This document shows positions 1 through 5,205 of a stretch of 11,759 nucleotides of DNA, piece by piece; position 1 is the first letter of the stretch; each line of letters starts with the position of its first letter. The stretch lies in NCBI GenBank assembly GCA_020047885.1, contig JAIFNF010000203.1:1-11759 (forward strand). Direction: 5' to 3'. The notes under the pieces were generated by a model, which was given only the letters and a program-made list of their open reading frames with translations, was not told the origin of the DNA and made no database searches. Both the position numbers and the translations under genes were made by a program. This DNA is from Gammaproteobacteria bacterium. Its GTDB lineage: Bacteria > Pseudomonadota > Gammaproteobacteria > Competibacterales > Competibacteraceae.

Positions 1-113
1 CCTTCGATGTCATGAAAACTTTGACTATTCAAGTTTAATGGATACCTCCTGATCGGTTGTTGACCAATCACTTGATCATGATCATCACGCAAAACCAGTT
101 CGATAGTGGGCAT
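1..113 (-). CDS. Hypothetical small protein, N-terminal part only (gene leaves the window)
   Basis: Read on the minus strand, an ATG at 113-111 opens a frame that stays open to the window edge (37 codons, beginning MPTIELVLRDD). A strong ribosome binding site, GGAGG, sits 8 bases upstream of the ATG (complement of about 122-126), which makes this start convincing. The visible part is polar, with no signal peptide or membrane segment, and reads like the first beta strands of a small soluble protein. I do not recognise the family with confidence. It points away from the IscB element and has its own AT-rich upstream region with a perfect palindrome (152-174), which suggests separate and possibly autoregulated expression. 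The C-terminus lies outside the window, so neither length nor function can be given. Confidence 0.6.
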   Translation of the reverse strand, partial: MPTIELVLRDDHDQVIGQQPIRRYPLNLNSQSFHDIE

Positions 114-151
114 TTGCCGTTCCTCCGCTCAGTTTGAAAGTTCTCTTTGAG

Positions 152-174
152 AATATATACTAACAGTATATATT
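152..174. promoter_or_regulatory. Perfect AT-rich inverted repeat, probable operator/promoter of the leftward gene
   Basis: The 10-base arm AATATATACT (152-161) is followed by AAC and then its exact reverse complement AGTATATATT (165-174). It lies about 40-60 bases upstream of the leftward start codon at 113. Both arms contain -10-like hexamers (TATACT and TATATT) on the minus strand. This is the expected place and form for an operator overlapping a promoter. No matching -35 box is convincing, and the regulator is unknown. Confidence 0.5.
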
Positions 175-414
175 AAAATTTACCACGGGGAAATTTACAG
201 GACCAAAAATTTAAAGAAAGATGGCGGGGTCTCGATGACCGGTTACTCAGATTCAATCACGACACGATGACGTCCCGGTTGCCTGGCGTGGAGGACATGC
301 CTGGAAAGGCTATATTATTTATTATCTTGAATTTTTTAGAACGCACACTAGTATCTGTGTGCTTTTGCGATATGCTACGATGCGATTATTGAGAGTAGTT
401 ATAGGAACGCAACC
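175..414. other. Intergenic region left of the IscB element, no gene seen
   Basis: I find no supportable coding region here. Short frames (221-238, 235-270, 297-392) have no usable ribosome binding site. The second half (305-340) is AT-rich and carries the promoter-like and palindromic signals listed separately. AGGA at 403-406 lies 8 bases before an ATG at 415-417. This may be the initiation region of a gene that the element interrupted, but I cannot find an N-terminus here that joins to the antitoxin remnant at 2058. Confidence 0.5.
327..362 (+). promoter_or_regulatory. Candidate promoter with overlapping palindrome
   Basis: TTGAAT (327-332) and TAGTAT (349-354) are separated by 16 bases and resemble a weak sigma-70 promoter. 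The -10-like box lies in the 8-base centre of a perfect 6-base inverted repeat, GCACAC (343-348) and GTGTGC (357-362). A palindrome centred on the -10 region is typical of a repressor site. As it points right, it could drive the omega-RNA and iscB, or be the old promoter of the disrupted toxin-antitoxin operon. Alternatively the hairpin, followed by TTTT at 363-366, could be a weak terminator. Confidence 0.35.
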
Positions 415-418
415 ATGT

Positions 419-658
419 GCCTCGTCAATCACCCCGCCCTAAAGGGCGAGGCTTGTGGTGACCAAAACCGCAAGTCTAGGTTGACCAGACTCAGCCCAGA
501 ACATCGGGCTACGTTGCGTACAGGTTCAAGACCGACGCCGGGACGCTTCCTCAACCCGAAACGGATCGGGACGGAATGCCGGTACGCAACATTGTCGAGG
601 GGAGCGAAGCCGTAGGGTTCCGTCACTAGGCGCGTAAGCGCATTGTTGGAGAAGAAAG
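419..658 (+). ncRNA. Omega-RNA (HEARO-class RNA) of the IscB nuclease
   Basis: IscB proteins use a structured RNA of about 200-300 nt encoded directly upstream of iscB, with the guide at its 5' end beyond the transposon tip. This region holds no credible gene but is dense in stems: 452-459/467-474 (8 pairs, one G-T); 475-480/485-489, with TTGA loop and one bulged A; 493-497/506-510; a perfect 9-base long-range helix 513-521/582-590; 555-558/567-570; and 630-633/638-641, with GTAA tetraloop. GACGGAA (570-576), inside the long helix, is exactly complementary to TTCCGTC (618-624) outside it, a likely pseudoknot of the kind found in this RNA class. The RNA runs up to the iscB ribosome binding site, so RNA and mRNA may share one transcript. 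The guide is predicted to be the last 16 or so bases of left flank, about 403-418. Both boundaries are approximate. Confidence 0.75.
432..451 (+). repeat. Left-end subterminal hairpin of the IscB element
   Basis: The stem pairs 432-439 (CCCCGCCC) with 444-451 (GGGCGAGG) around the loop TAAA. Seven of eight pairs are Watson-Crick and there is one C-A mismatch. It matches the right-end hairpin at 2021-2040 in size and at 16 of 20 positions. An alternative pairing of 420-424 (CCTCG) with 447-451 (CGAGG) would make it the basal stem of the omega-RNA, so the same DNA probably serves as transposon end and as RNA. Confidence 0.75.
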
Positions 659-2031
659 ATGGCTGTTTTTGTACTGGATCGAAACAAAAAACCGCTCATG
701 CCGTGTAGCGAGAAACGTGCCCGGAAACTGCTGGAAAAACGTCGGGCGCGGGTGCATCGGCTGATGCCCTTTTCGATTCGGCTCGTGGATCGTGAAGTGC
801 GCGATTCCGTCTTACAACCGCTCAAAATCAAACTCGATCCGGGCAGCAAAACCACGGGAATCGCTTTAGTTCGGGAATGGGAAGCGGTGGACGAAGACAC
901 CGGCCAAGTCCAAACCGCTATCCACGTTTTGAATCTCTTTGAACTGACGCATCGCGGCCGTCAAATCAGCGAAGCGCTCACTGCGCGTCGGCAAATGCGT
1001 CGCCGCCGCCGTGGGCATTTACGCTACCGTGCACCCCGGTTCCTCAATCGCGGAAATAAGAAAAAAGGCGGGATCGCGCCGAGTTTGCAACATCGGGTGG
1101 ATACGACCCTCAGTTGGGTGAATCGTTTGACCCGTTTAGCGCCGATGACCGGCATCGCCCAAGAACTCGTCCGCTTTGATTTACAGCAGATGGACAACCC
1201 AGAGATTTCGGGTGTTGAGTATCAACAAGGCACGCTCGCGGGTTACGAAACTCGGGAGTATTTACTGAATAAATGGGGCCGGGAATGCACCTATTGCGGA
1301 GCAAAAATACCCCGTTGCAGATTGAACATATTGTGCCTAAAGCGAAAGGGGGAAGTGACCGGGTTTCCAACTTAACGCTGGCCTGTCAACCGTGTAATCA
1401 GCAGAAAGGCGCTCAAGATCTGAACGTCTTTTTAGCGAAAGACCTGCCGCGATTAGCGCGGATTCAGGCGCAGGCGAAAAGGCCCTTAAAAGACGCCGCC
1501 GCCGTGAATTCCACCCGCTGGGCGCTCTTTCATGCACTGCAATCCACCGGACTACCGGTCACGACGGGTTCCGGGGGCCTGACGAAATTTAACCGGATGC
1601 GGTTAGGGATTCCTAAGACCCACGCGCTGGATGCGGCCTGTGTCGGCTCGGTCGATGCACTCCACGACTGGAAACGGCCGACCTTGGCGATCAAAGCCAC
1701 CGGGCGAGGACGTTATCAACGAACCCGCTTAAATGCCTATGGATTCCCACGCGGTTATTTGACTCGGCAAAAACGGATCAAAGGATTTCAAACCGGCGAC
1801 CTGATTAAAGCGGACGTGACAAAAGGGAAGAAAATCGGTGTCTATCTCGGACGGGTGGCGGTTCGCGCCTCGGGAAGTTTCAATATTCAAACCGCGCAAG
1901 GCGTGGTTCAAGGTATCAGCTACCGATACTGCCAAGTGATTCAACGGGCCGATGGGTACGGTTACTTGCCACTCAGCACGCCCGAAAAAGAAGCCGAACT
2001 TCGTTCGGCCCGCTATCCCTCCCCGGCCTGA
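659..2031 (+). pseudogene. iscB: IscB RNA-guided DNA nuclease, split by a single -1 frameshift
   Basis: IscB is the transposon-encoded ancestor of Cas9 and cuts DNA under guidance of an omega-RNA. The gene starts at ATG 659, with GGAG at 648-651 seven bases upstream. The first frame (659 to about 1306) has the PLMP motif (residues 12-15), RuvC-I with catalytic D60 in LDPGSKTTGIAL, an arginine-rich bridge helix (about 110-131), RuvC-II with E169 in ELVRFD, and the start of HNH (CTYCG, C210 and C213). The second frame resumes exactly where expected: HNH catalytic H224 (IEHIVP), zinc ligands C243 and C246 (CQPC), RuvC-III with H322 and D325 (KTHALD), then the C-terminal target-adjacent-motif domain. 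Joined, it is about 457 residues, normal for IscB. The break is in AAAAA at 1303-1307, where one more A restores the frame. With all catalytic residues kept, the shift may be a recent deletion, a homopolymer sequencing error, or ribosomal slippage. The stop codon at 2029-2031 lies in the loop of the right-end hairpin. Confidence 0.88.
1301..1310 (+). other. Frameshift site within iscB (A-run)
   Basis: The upstream frame reads GCA AAA ATA CCC, while the continuing IscB sequence needs AAA AAT ACC CCG. A tRNA-Lys slipping back one base on AAAA (1303-1306) would also join the frames and yield [12 protein letters not shown], the sequence expected for an IscB HNH domain. The upstream frame otherwise ends at 1375 after an unrelated tail. 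No strong downstream hairpin or upstream Shine-Dalgarno stimulator is obvious, so programmed frameshifting is possible but not favoured. Confidence 0.8.
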
Positions 2032-2062
2032 AGGCCGGGGTCTCTCGCGGAAAATCTGATGA
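2021..2062 (+). repeat. Right end of the IscB element (hairpin plus tail), copy 1 of a direct repeat
   Basis: A perfect 8-base stem, CCCCGGCC (2021-2028) with GGCCGGGG (2033-2040), encloses the loop TGAA, whose TGA is the iscB stop codon. A 22-base tail (2041-2062) follows. The whole 42-base block recurs in diverged form at 2646-2686, with one deleted base and four substitutions, and the similarity stops after ATGA at 2059-2062. That marks the likely right tip. The hairpin could also limit transcription leaving iscB, although no T-run follows. Confidence 0.8.
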
Positions 2063-2153
2063 TGAAGATGCAGAAGACCGGGCAGCGCTGGCGCTGGTAG
2101 AGACGGGCGACTTTGAAGACTGGCAAACCGTTAAGGCGCGTAACGGGCTATGA
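2058..2153 (+). pseudogene. C-terminal remnant of the antitoxin upstream of relE
   Basis: In the frame ending at TGA 2151-2153 the sequence reads DDEDAEDRAALALVE, then TGDFEDWQTVKARNGL. This acidic, helical tail is typical of the C-terminal toxin-binding segment of RelB/Phd-like antitoxins, and it sits directly upstream of a RelE-type toxin with an ATGA stop/start overlap (2150-2153). The frame runs into the IscB right end with no start codon, so the DNA-binding N-terminus is missing. I cannot find that N-terminus in the left flank of the element, so a deletion or a more complex event accompanied or followed insertion. The family assignment rests on position and composition rather than on a diagnostic motif. 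Confidence 0.6.
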
Positions 2154-2401
2154 CCTACACCGTTCGGATTGAAAGATCGGCGGGTAAAGCCTTTGACCGG
2201 TTGCCCCCAAGGGCAAAACCGCAGATAGCGGCGGTAGATGCCTTGGTGGACAATCCCCGGCATTTCGGGGTTATCAAGCTAACCGATAACGACTATCGGG
2301 TTCGGGTTGGACGTTACCGGATGGTCTTCTCAATAGATGACGCCGCGGCGCGGGTTTCTATTGTGCGGATTGGAACGCGACAAGGGGTTTATCAGGCATG
2401 A
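2150..2401 (+). CDS. RelE/ParE-superfamily toxin (probable mRNA interferase)
   Basis: This 83-residue protein has the compact RelE fold signature: N-terminal strand YTVRIERSAGKAFDRLP, helix, then YRVRVGRYRMVFSID (residues 49-63) and a final strand VRIGTRQGVY (72-81). RelE toxins cleave mRNA in the ribosomal A site using clustered basic residues and a C-terminal Tyr. Here R50, R52, R57, R73, R77 and Y81 are the natural candidates, so the toxin looks intact. Its ATG overlaps the antitoxin stop by four bases (ATGA), and only a weak AAGG at 2133-2136 precedes it, which implies translation coupled to the now truncated antitoxin gene. Its stop overlaps the next gene in the same way (2398-2401). Loss of coupling may have lowered its expression, which would explain survival without the partner. 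ParE-like gyrase poisoning cannot be excluded. Confidence 0.85.
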   Translation: MTYTVRIERSAGKAFDRLPPRAKPQIAAVDALVDNPRHFGVIKLTDNDYRVRVGRYRMVFSIDDAAARVSIVRIGTRQGVYQA

Positions 2402-2655
2402 TCCATAACGGTATGCGCCCGGTCCATCCCGGCGAAATCCTGCACGAAGAATTCCTGAAGCCATTAGGACTGAGTGTCAACGCACTCGCCCTGGCATTGC
2501 GGGTTCCGGCGACGCGGCTACCAGCGGCTCGGTGTCCATCAGCATCAGTCAGACCCGCCTGCCAAGCGATCTTCCACCAAGCCTTCCGCGAAACGCTGGC
2601 CGCACTGTTCCGACCAAACACACTGCTGCACCGCTTTCCCCAAAACCCCGCCTGA
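2398..2655 (+). pseudogene. Truncated HigA-family (XRE, helix-turn-helix) antitoxin
   Basis: The frame starts at ATG 2398, overlapping the toxin stop. Residues 6-40 (MRPVHPGEILHEEFLKPLGL, then SVNALALALRVPATR) match the start of HigA/VapI-type antitoxins, whose helix-turn-helix domain would continue with something like INDIV. After codon CGG (2515-2517) the match ends abruptly. The remaining 45 codons to TGA 2653-2655 show no family features and belong to the transposon relic at 2518-2686. The first helix and part of the second survive, so DNA binding is unlikely. A HigA-type gene after a RelE-type toxin, in an operon that also had an upstream antitoxin, is an unusual three-gene order. An alternative start at ATG 2413 (MRPVHPGE) matches other HigA N-termini equally well. 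Confidence 0.75.
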
Positions 2656-2686
2656 AGGCCAAGGTCTCTCACGGAGAATCTGATGA
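2518..2686 (+). mobile_element. Relic of an IS200/IS605-type element right end inside higA
   Basis: From 2518 the higA sequence is replaced by about 130 bases without recognisable protein similarity in any frame. These lead into 2646-2686, a diverged copy of the IscB element's right end. The hairpin is decayed (CCCCGCC, loop TGAA, then GGCCAAGG), while the following tail is nearly identical to copy 1. A TGA falls in the loop as in copy 1, so this was probably the end of another element with a similar terminal gene layout. The upstream 130 bases could be the end of a tnpB or iscB-like unit, or its guide-RNA region, but they are too short or decayed to say. I see no left end near 2518. Confidence 0.6.
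2646..2686 (+). repeat. Copy 2 of the right-end direct repeat, diverged
   Basis: It aligns to 2021-2062 with one missing G in the first arm, GG to AA in the second arm, and two further substitutions in the tail (GCGG to ACGG, GAAAA to GAGAA). The A-to-G change creates GGAG at 2673-2676, which now serves as the ribosome binding site, and the terminal ATGA supplies the start codon, of the exported-protein gene at 2683. Confidence 0.8.
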
Positions 2687-2970
2687 AAAAACTAATAGTT
2701 ATCTCGTTACTGCTGATCTCTGTCGGGTCAAATGCGGAAACCACGGAGACTACGGAGCGAACGGAGACTACGGAAACCGGGAAATTGTTAGATTTAATGA
2801 ACAATCTGATTGGTTACTATGACTATCCCTGTGATTCAATTAACCAGATCGCGCCGATTGTCAATGGTAAGGGAAATTCTGCTTATCACGTTTACTGTGA
2901 TCAATCGAAAAATCAATACCGTGTTGAATCGATCAATAATAAATTTCTGGTGACTGTGATAAAAAATTGA
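2683..2970 (+). CDS. Small exported protein of unknown function
   Basis: This 95-residue protein begins with a clear Sec signal peptide, MKKLIVISLLLISVGSNA, with likely cleavage after A18, and is therefore probably periplasmic. A Thr/Glu-rich stretch follows (residues 19-32, encoded by a nine-base repeat). The mature domain has two cysteines (PCDSIN and YCDQSKN), suitable for one disulfide, and ends in alternating aromatic and aliphatic residues suggesting beta strands. GGAG at 2673-2676 lies six bases before the ATG and belongs to the upstream transposon end. Codon use and base composition are AT-richer than in the neighbouring core genes, especially 2800-2970, which suggests recent acquisition. 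I do not recognise the family. Its place behind a transposon relic suggests it is a passenger or a gene whose 5' region was rearranged. Confidence 0.75.
   Translation: MKKLIVISLLLISVGSNAETTETTERTETTETGKLLDLMNNLIGYYDYPCDSINQIAPIVNGKGNSAYHVYCDQSKNQYRVESINNKFLVTVIKN
2734..2778 (+). repeat. Nine-base tandem repeat coding for Thr-Glu-Thr units
   Basis: Five consecutive 9-base units (GCGGAAACC, ACGGAGACT, ACGGAGCGA, ACGGAGACT, ACGGAAACC) encode A-E-T, T-E-T, T-E-R, T-E-T, T-E-T, right after the signal peptide. The period is a multiple of three, so changes in copy number would keep the frame and alter only linker length. Confidence 0.7.
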
Positions 2971-2990
2971 TCATTGATCAGCCAGGCTTC

Positions 2991-3009
2991 CAATAGCGAT
3001 TGCTTTTTT
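2991..3009 (+). terminator. Weak candidate terminator after the exported-protein gene
   Basis: CAAT (2991-2994), AGCG loop and ATTG (2999-3002) are followed by C and six T (3004-3009). The stem is only four pairs, but the T-run and the position 20 bases after the stop at 2970, between convergent genes, are right. Termination strength is doubtful. Confidence 0.3.
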
Positions 3010-3018
3010 AGAGGCGGT

Positions 3019-5034
3019 TCAAGACCCGGCGTCCAGCATCTCCAGTTGAAACAGTTTCACGTTATTCCGACCGGCTTCCTTGGCATGGTACATCGCCATA
3101 TCGGCATGTTTGGCGAGTTCAATTTCATCCATGCCGTGTTCGGGAGCAATAGCGACACCGATACTCGATGAAATACTCAAACAATGGCCCACCAGTTCAA
3201 AGGGCTGGTTGAGAGCATGGCGGATTTTTTCCGCGACCCGTAGCGCATCTTGCTGATGACTAATCATCGGCAACAAGACCACGAATTCATCGCCGCCAAT
3301 GCGTCCCACGGTATCCGCACTGCGCACACAAGCCCGCAGGCGGGTAGCGGTTTCTTTGAGCATGAGATCGCCCACCGCATGACCCAGGGTATCGTTGATC
3401 GGTTTGAATTTATCCAGGTCGATAAACATGATCGCCAGACCGGTGAAGTTCCGCTGCACTTGAGCCAGGGCCTGATCGAGACGATCCGAAAACAGCACGC
3501 GATTTGGCAAGTCGGTGAGTGCGTCATGATGCGCCAGGTGCGCTATGCGATCCTGGATAAGTTTGCGCTCGGTAATATCGCGGGAGACGCCCAGCACACT
3601 GACAAACTCACCCGCTGCATTGTAGATACCGGTGGTGGTGATCTCGACCCATACCGTGGAGCCATCCTTACAAGGCTGTTCAAATTCGCCCCGATAATCC
3701 GGAAAGGGCTGACCCTCCTGCGTCATTTCAATCGCATGGGTCAACCCGGATTGAGCCACCGCGGCAGACTCCGGCGTAAGCGATTCATCCAGCGACTGTT
3801 GCATGGCTTCGGCCACGGTATAGCCGCGCAATTTCTCAACGGACGGGCTGATATAGGTAAAGCGCCCATCGAAATCCATCGTCCAGATCACGTCTGTCGC
3901 ATTTTCAGCCAGCAGGCGATATTGCTCTTCGCTGGTGCGCAACGCCTCAGCCGCCAGAGAGCGGTCAATGGCAATCGCCGCCAGATTAGCCGATTGTTCC
4001 AGCAACCGAAGATCCGTCTCGACAGGTTGCGCGACGTCACGGTGGTAAATGGCGAACGTCCCCAACACCTGGCCTGATGCCGAACGGATCGGCTCGACCC
4101 AGCACGAACGCAATACGGCCTGCGCCGTCAGCGCCCTGAAATCCGCCCAGTCGGGATGTTGTTGAATATCCTCCACGATCACGCGTTCGCCGGTAAACGC
4201 CGCCATGCCACATGGACCACTGCACGGACTAATTTTCAGGCCATGAATCGCCGTGTTATAGAAATCGGGCAGACTGGGCGCAGCGCCAATCACCAGGCAC
4301 TGACGATCCGGATCCAGCCGTAAAATACTGCACAACATGCTTGGATTACTTGCCTCAACGCCCTGCGCAATCGCTTCCAAAATCACCGGTAACGCGGCAC
4401 CCCTGGCCAACAATTCCAAGACCCGATTACGGGATTTTTCATGTTGCTCAGCCTGTTTGCGCTCAGAAATATCTAGTTTGACCGCGATATATTGTGTGAT
4501 TTGCCCATCCGTGTCCTTGACCGGAGAGATATGGGCTTCTTCCCAATAAATCTGGCCATTTTTTCGCCGGTTGATGATTTCGCCAGACCATAATTCTCCC
4601 TGATCGAGCTGCCGCCACATCTCTTCAAAAGTTGCTTTTGGGGTCAATCCGGAATTAAGGATTCGCGGATTTTTACCAATGATTTCGGCAGCAGCATAAC
4701 CGGTGACTTCCGCGAATCGGGGATTGACATATTGAATCGTCGCGTCCAGGCCGGTAATCATCACCGAGGTAGGGCTTTGTTCAATGGCCGTCGATAAAGT
4801 GCGCACGATGCGTTCAGCCTGTTGACTTTGGGCGATGCGCTGCGTCAACTGGCGATTGATTTGGTAGATCCAGAAGGCGATCCCGCTGATGACCCCGATG
4901 AGTCCTAGCGTCACCACCAGGTCAGCATGGATCAGAGGTCGATTGACCGAGTCCAGGGCAAACGCCGGGTTCACCGATAACGGGATACTCAACGTCAGCA
5001 GGCAGACCAGGATCAACAACCAGCAAAGGTTCAT
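3019..5034 (-). CDS. Membrane-anchored PAS-GAF-PAS-GGDEF diguanylate cyclase
   Basis: It is predicted to make cyclic di-GMP from two GTP in response to a sensed signal. Numbered from ATG 5034 (671 residues): signal peptide or first membrane segment 1-26 (ending NPAFA), second membrane helix about 38-57, coiled linker, PAS1 about 80-190 ([11 protein letters not shown], then DISERKQAE), GAF about 205-355, PAS2 about 371-490 ([10 protein letters not shown], then DITERK), and GGDEF about 500-665. The active site is intact (GGDEF at 580-584), and the inhibitory I-site RSAD (571-574) lies exactly five residues before it, so product inhibition is expected. No EAL domain follows. An in-frame GTG at 5067 exists, but ATG 5034 has AGGA six bases upstream, and a -10-like TATACT at 5074-5069 would place the transcript start near 5061, downstream of the GTG. 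It is divergent from purL, with no operon partner. The ligands of the PAS and GAF domains cannot be told from sequence. Confidence 0.92.
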   Translation of the reverse strand: MNLCWLLILVCLLTLSIPLSVNPAFALDSVNRPLIHADLVVTLGLIGVISGIAFWIYQINRQLTQRIAQSQQAERIVRTLSTAIEQSPTSVMITGLDATIQYVNPRFAEVTGYAAAEIIGKNPRILNSGLTPKATFEEMWRQLDQGELWSGEIINRRKNGQIYWEEAHISPVKDTDGQITQYIAVKLDISERKQAEQHEKSRNRVLELLARGAALPVILEAIAQGVEASNPSMLCSILRLDPDRQCLVIGAAPSLPDFYNTAIHGLKISPCSGPCGMAAFTGERVIVEDIQQHPDWADFRALTAQAVLRSCWVEPIRSASGQVLGTFAIYHRDVAQPVETDLRLLEQSANLAAIAIDRSLAAEALRTSEEQYRLLAENATDVIWTMDFDGRFTYISPSVEKLRGYTVAEAMQQSLDESLTPESAAVAQSGLTHAIEMTQEGQPFPDYRGEFEQPCKDGSTVWVEITTTGIYNAAGEFVSVLGVSRDITERKLIQDRIAHLAHHDALTDLPNRVLFSDRLDQALAQVQRNFTGLAIMFIDLDKFKPINDTLGHAVGDLMLKETATRLRACVRSADTVGRIGGDEFVVLLPMISHQQDALRVAEKIRHALNQPFELVGHCLSISSSIGVAIAPEHGMDEIELAKHADMAMYHAKEAGRNNVKLFQLEMLDAGS

Positions 5035-5068
5035 CGGGTATCCTCGGAAAATCGTACAGGTCGCCACA

Positions 5069-5074
5069 GTATAG
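5069..5074 (-). promoter_or_regulatory. Candidate -10 box of the diguanylate cyclase gene
   Basis: TATACT on the minus strand (five of six consensus bases) lies 35 bases upstream of the ATG at 5034 and would start a leader of about 27 bases containing AGGA. No good -35 hexamer is visible at the usual distance, so the assignment is tentative. Confidence 0.35.
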
Positions 5075-5109
5075 AAGATTCTGGCTTACAAATAGTTTAC
5101 CGGATGACT

Positions 5110-5152
5110 GAACGCCAGTGGGGTGAAGAACGCCAGTGGGGTGAAGAACGCC
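5110..5152 (+). repeat. 18-base tandem repeat between the diguanylate cyclase gene and purL
   Basis: The unit GAACGCCAGTGGGGTGAA occurs twice without change (5110-5127 and 5128-5145), and the first seven bases occur a third time (5146-5152). It lies upstream of the purL start and of its likely promoter, so it is most likely non-coding. In the purL frame it would encode repeated ERQWGE, which is not part of known PurL N-termini. Confidence 0.8.
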
Positions 5153-5162
5153 GCCTGATTAC

Positions 5163-5171
5163 TGGTATCAT
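5163..5171 (+). promoter_or_regulatory. Candidate extended -10 promoter of purL
   Basis: TGGTATCAT fits an extended -10 element (TG, one base, then TATCAT, five of six consensus). Transcription would start near 5178 and give a leader of about 28 bases with AGGAG (5191-5195) before ATG 5206. The -35 position (about 5143-5148) is poor, as is common for extended -10 promoters. I see no PurR-type operator nearby. Confidence 0.4.
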
Positions 5172-5205
5172 GCCGCTTCCCATCCGACCCAGGAGAATGC
5201 CCGCG

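Larger units (their letters stand above)
415..2062 (+). mobile_element. IscB-type IS200/IS605-family element (non-autonomous, no tnpA)
   Basis: The unit consists of a left subterminal hairpin (432-451), an omega-RNA region, iscB, and a right subterminal hairpin (2021-2040). The two hairpins are homologous: 16 of 20 bases are identical, each with an 8-base stem and a four-base loop (TAAA on the left, TGAA on the right). Imperfect subterminal palindromes without terminal inverted repeats or target duplication are the hallmark of IS200/IS605-family elements moved by a Y1 transposase. No tnpA is present, so movement would need one in trans. The exact tips are inferred. On the right, sequence shared with the second copy (2646-2686) runs to ATGA at 2059-2062. 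On the left, the related tetranucleotide ATGT occurs at 415-418, giving an element of about 1.64 kb. The right flank is an antitoxin remnant, so the insertion is within or next to a toxin-antitoxin operon. Confidence 0.82.

Noticed and set aside
297..392. Short frame of 31 codons (ATG 297) with a hydrophobic stretch
   Set aside because: GGAGG is only two bases from the ATG, the frame crosses the promoter-like region, and nothing else supports it.
415..615. Frame of 66 codons starting at ATG 415 with a fair ribosome binding site (AGGA at 403-406)
   Set aside because: It runs through the left-end hairpin and the paired regions of the omega-RNA, has no protein-like features, and such frames arise by chance over IS200/IS605-type ends. 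The ribosome binding site more likely belonged to a gene present before the insertion.
659..1375. Considered as a Cas9 fragment or a free-standing HNH endonuclease
   Set aside because: The PLMP domain, small size, lack of a REC lobe, upstream structured RNA and IS200/IS605 ends identify IscB. No CRISPR array or cas gene is present in the window.
2734..2778. Nine-base repeats considered as a CRISPR-like or regulatory array
   Set aside because: The units are contiguous without spacers and lie in frame within a coding region, so they are a coding tandem repeat.
2532..2822. Frame of 96 codons across the transposon relic and the start of the exported-protein gene
   Set aside because: It overlaps the signal-peptide gene in another frame, has no ribosome binding site, and its sequence is low-complexity translation of the repeat region.
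3250..4077. Frame of 275 codons on the plus strand
   Set aside because: It is antisense to the GGDEF/PAS2 part of the diguanylate cyclase gene, whose domains and motifs are unmistakable. It has no domain of its own.
5035..5067. Upstream GTG start (5067) for the diguanylate cyclase gene
   Set aside because: There is no ribosome binding site before it, and the likely -10 box would start the transcript downstream of it. ATG 5034 has AGGA at good spacing.
5104..5205. Extended N-terminus of purL from ATG 5104
   Set aside because: The added 34 residues are translation of the tandem repeat and are unlike PurL. AGGAG at 5191-5195 and the candidate promoter at 5163-5171 support ATG 5206.
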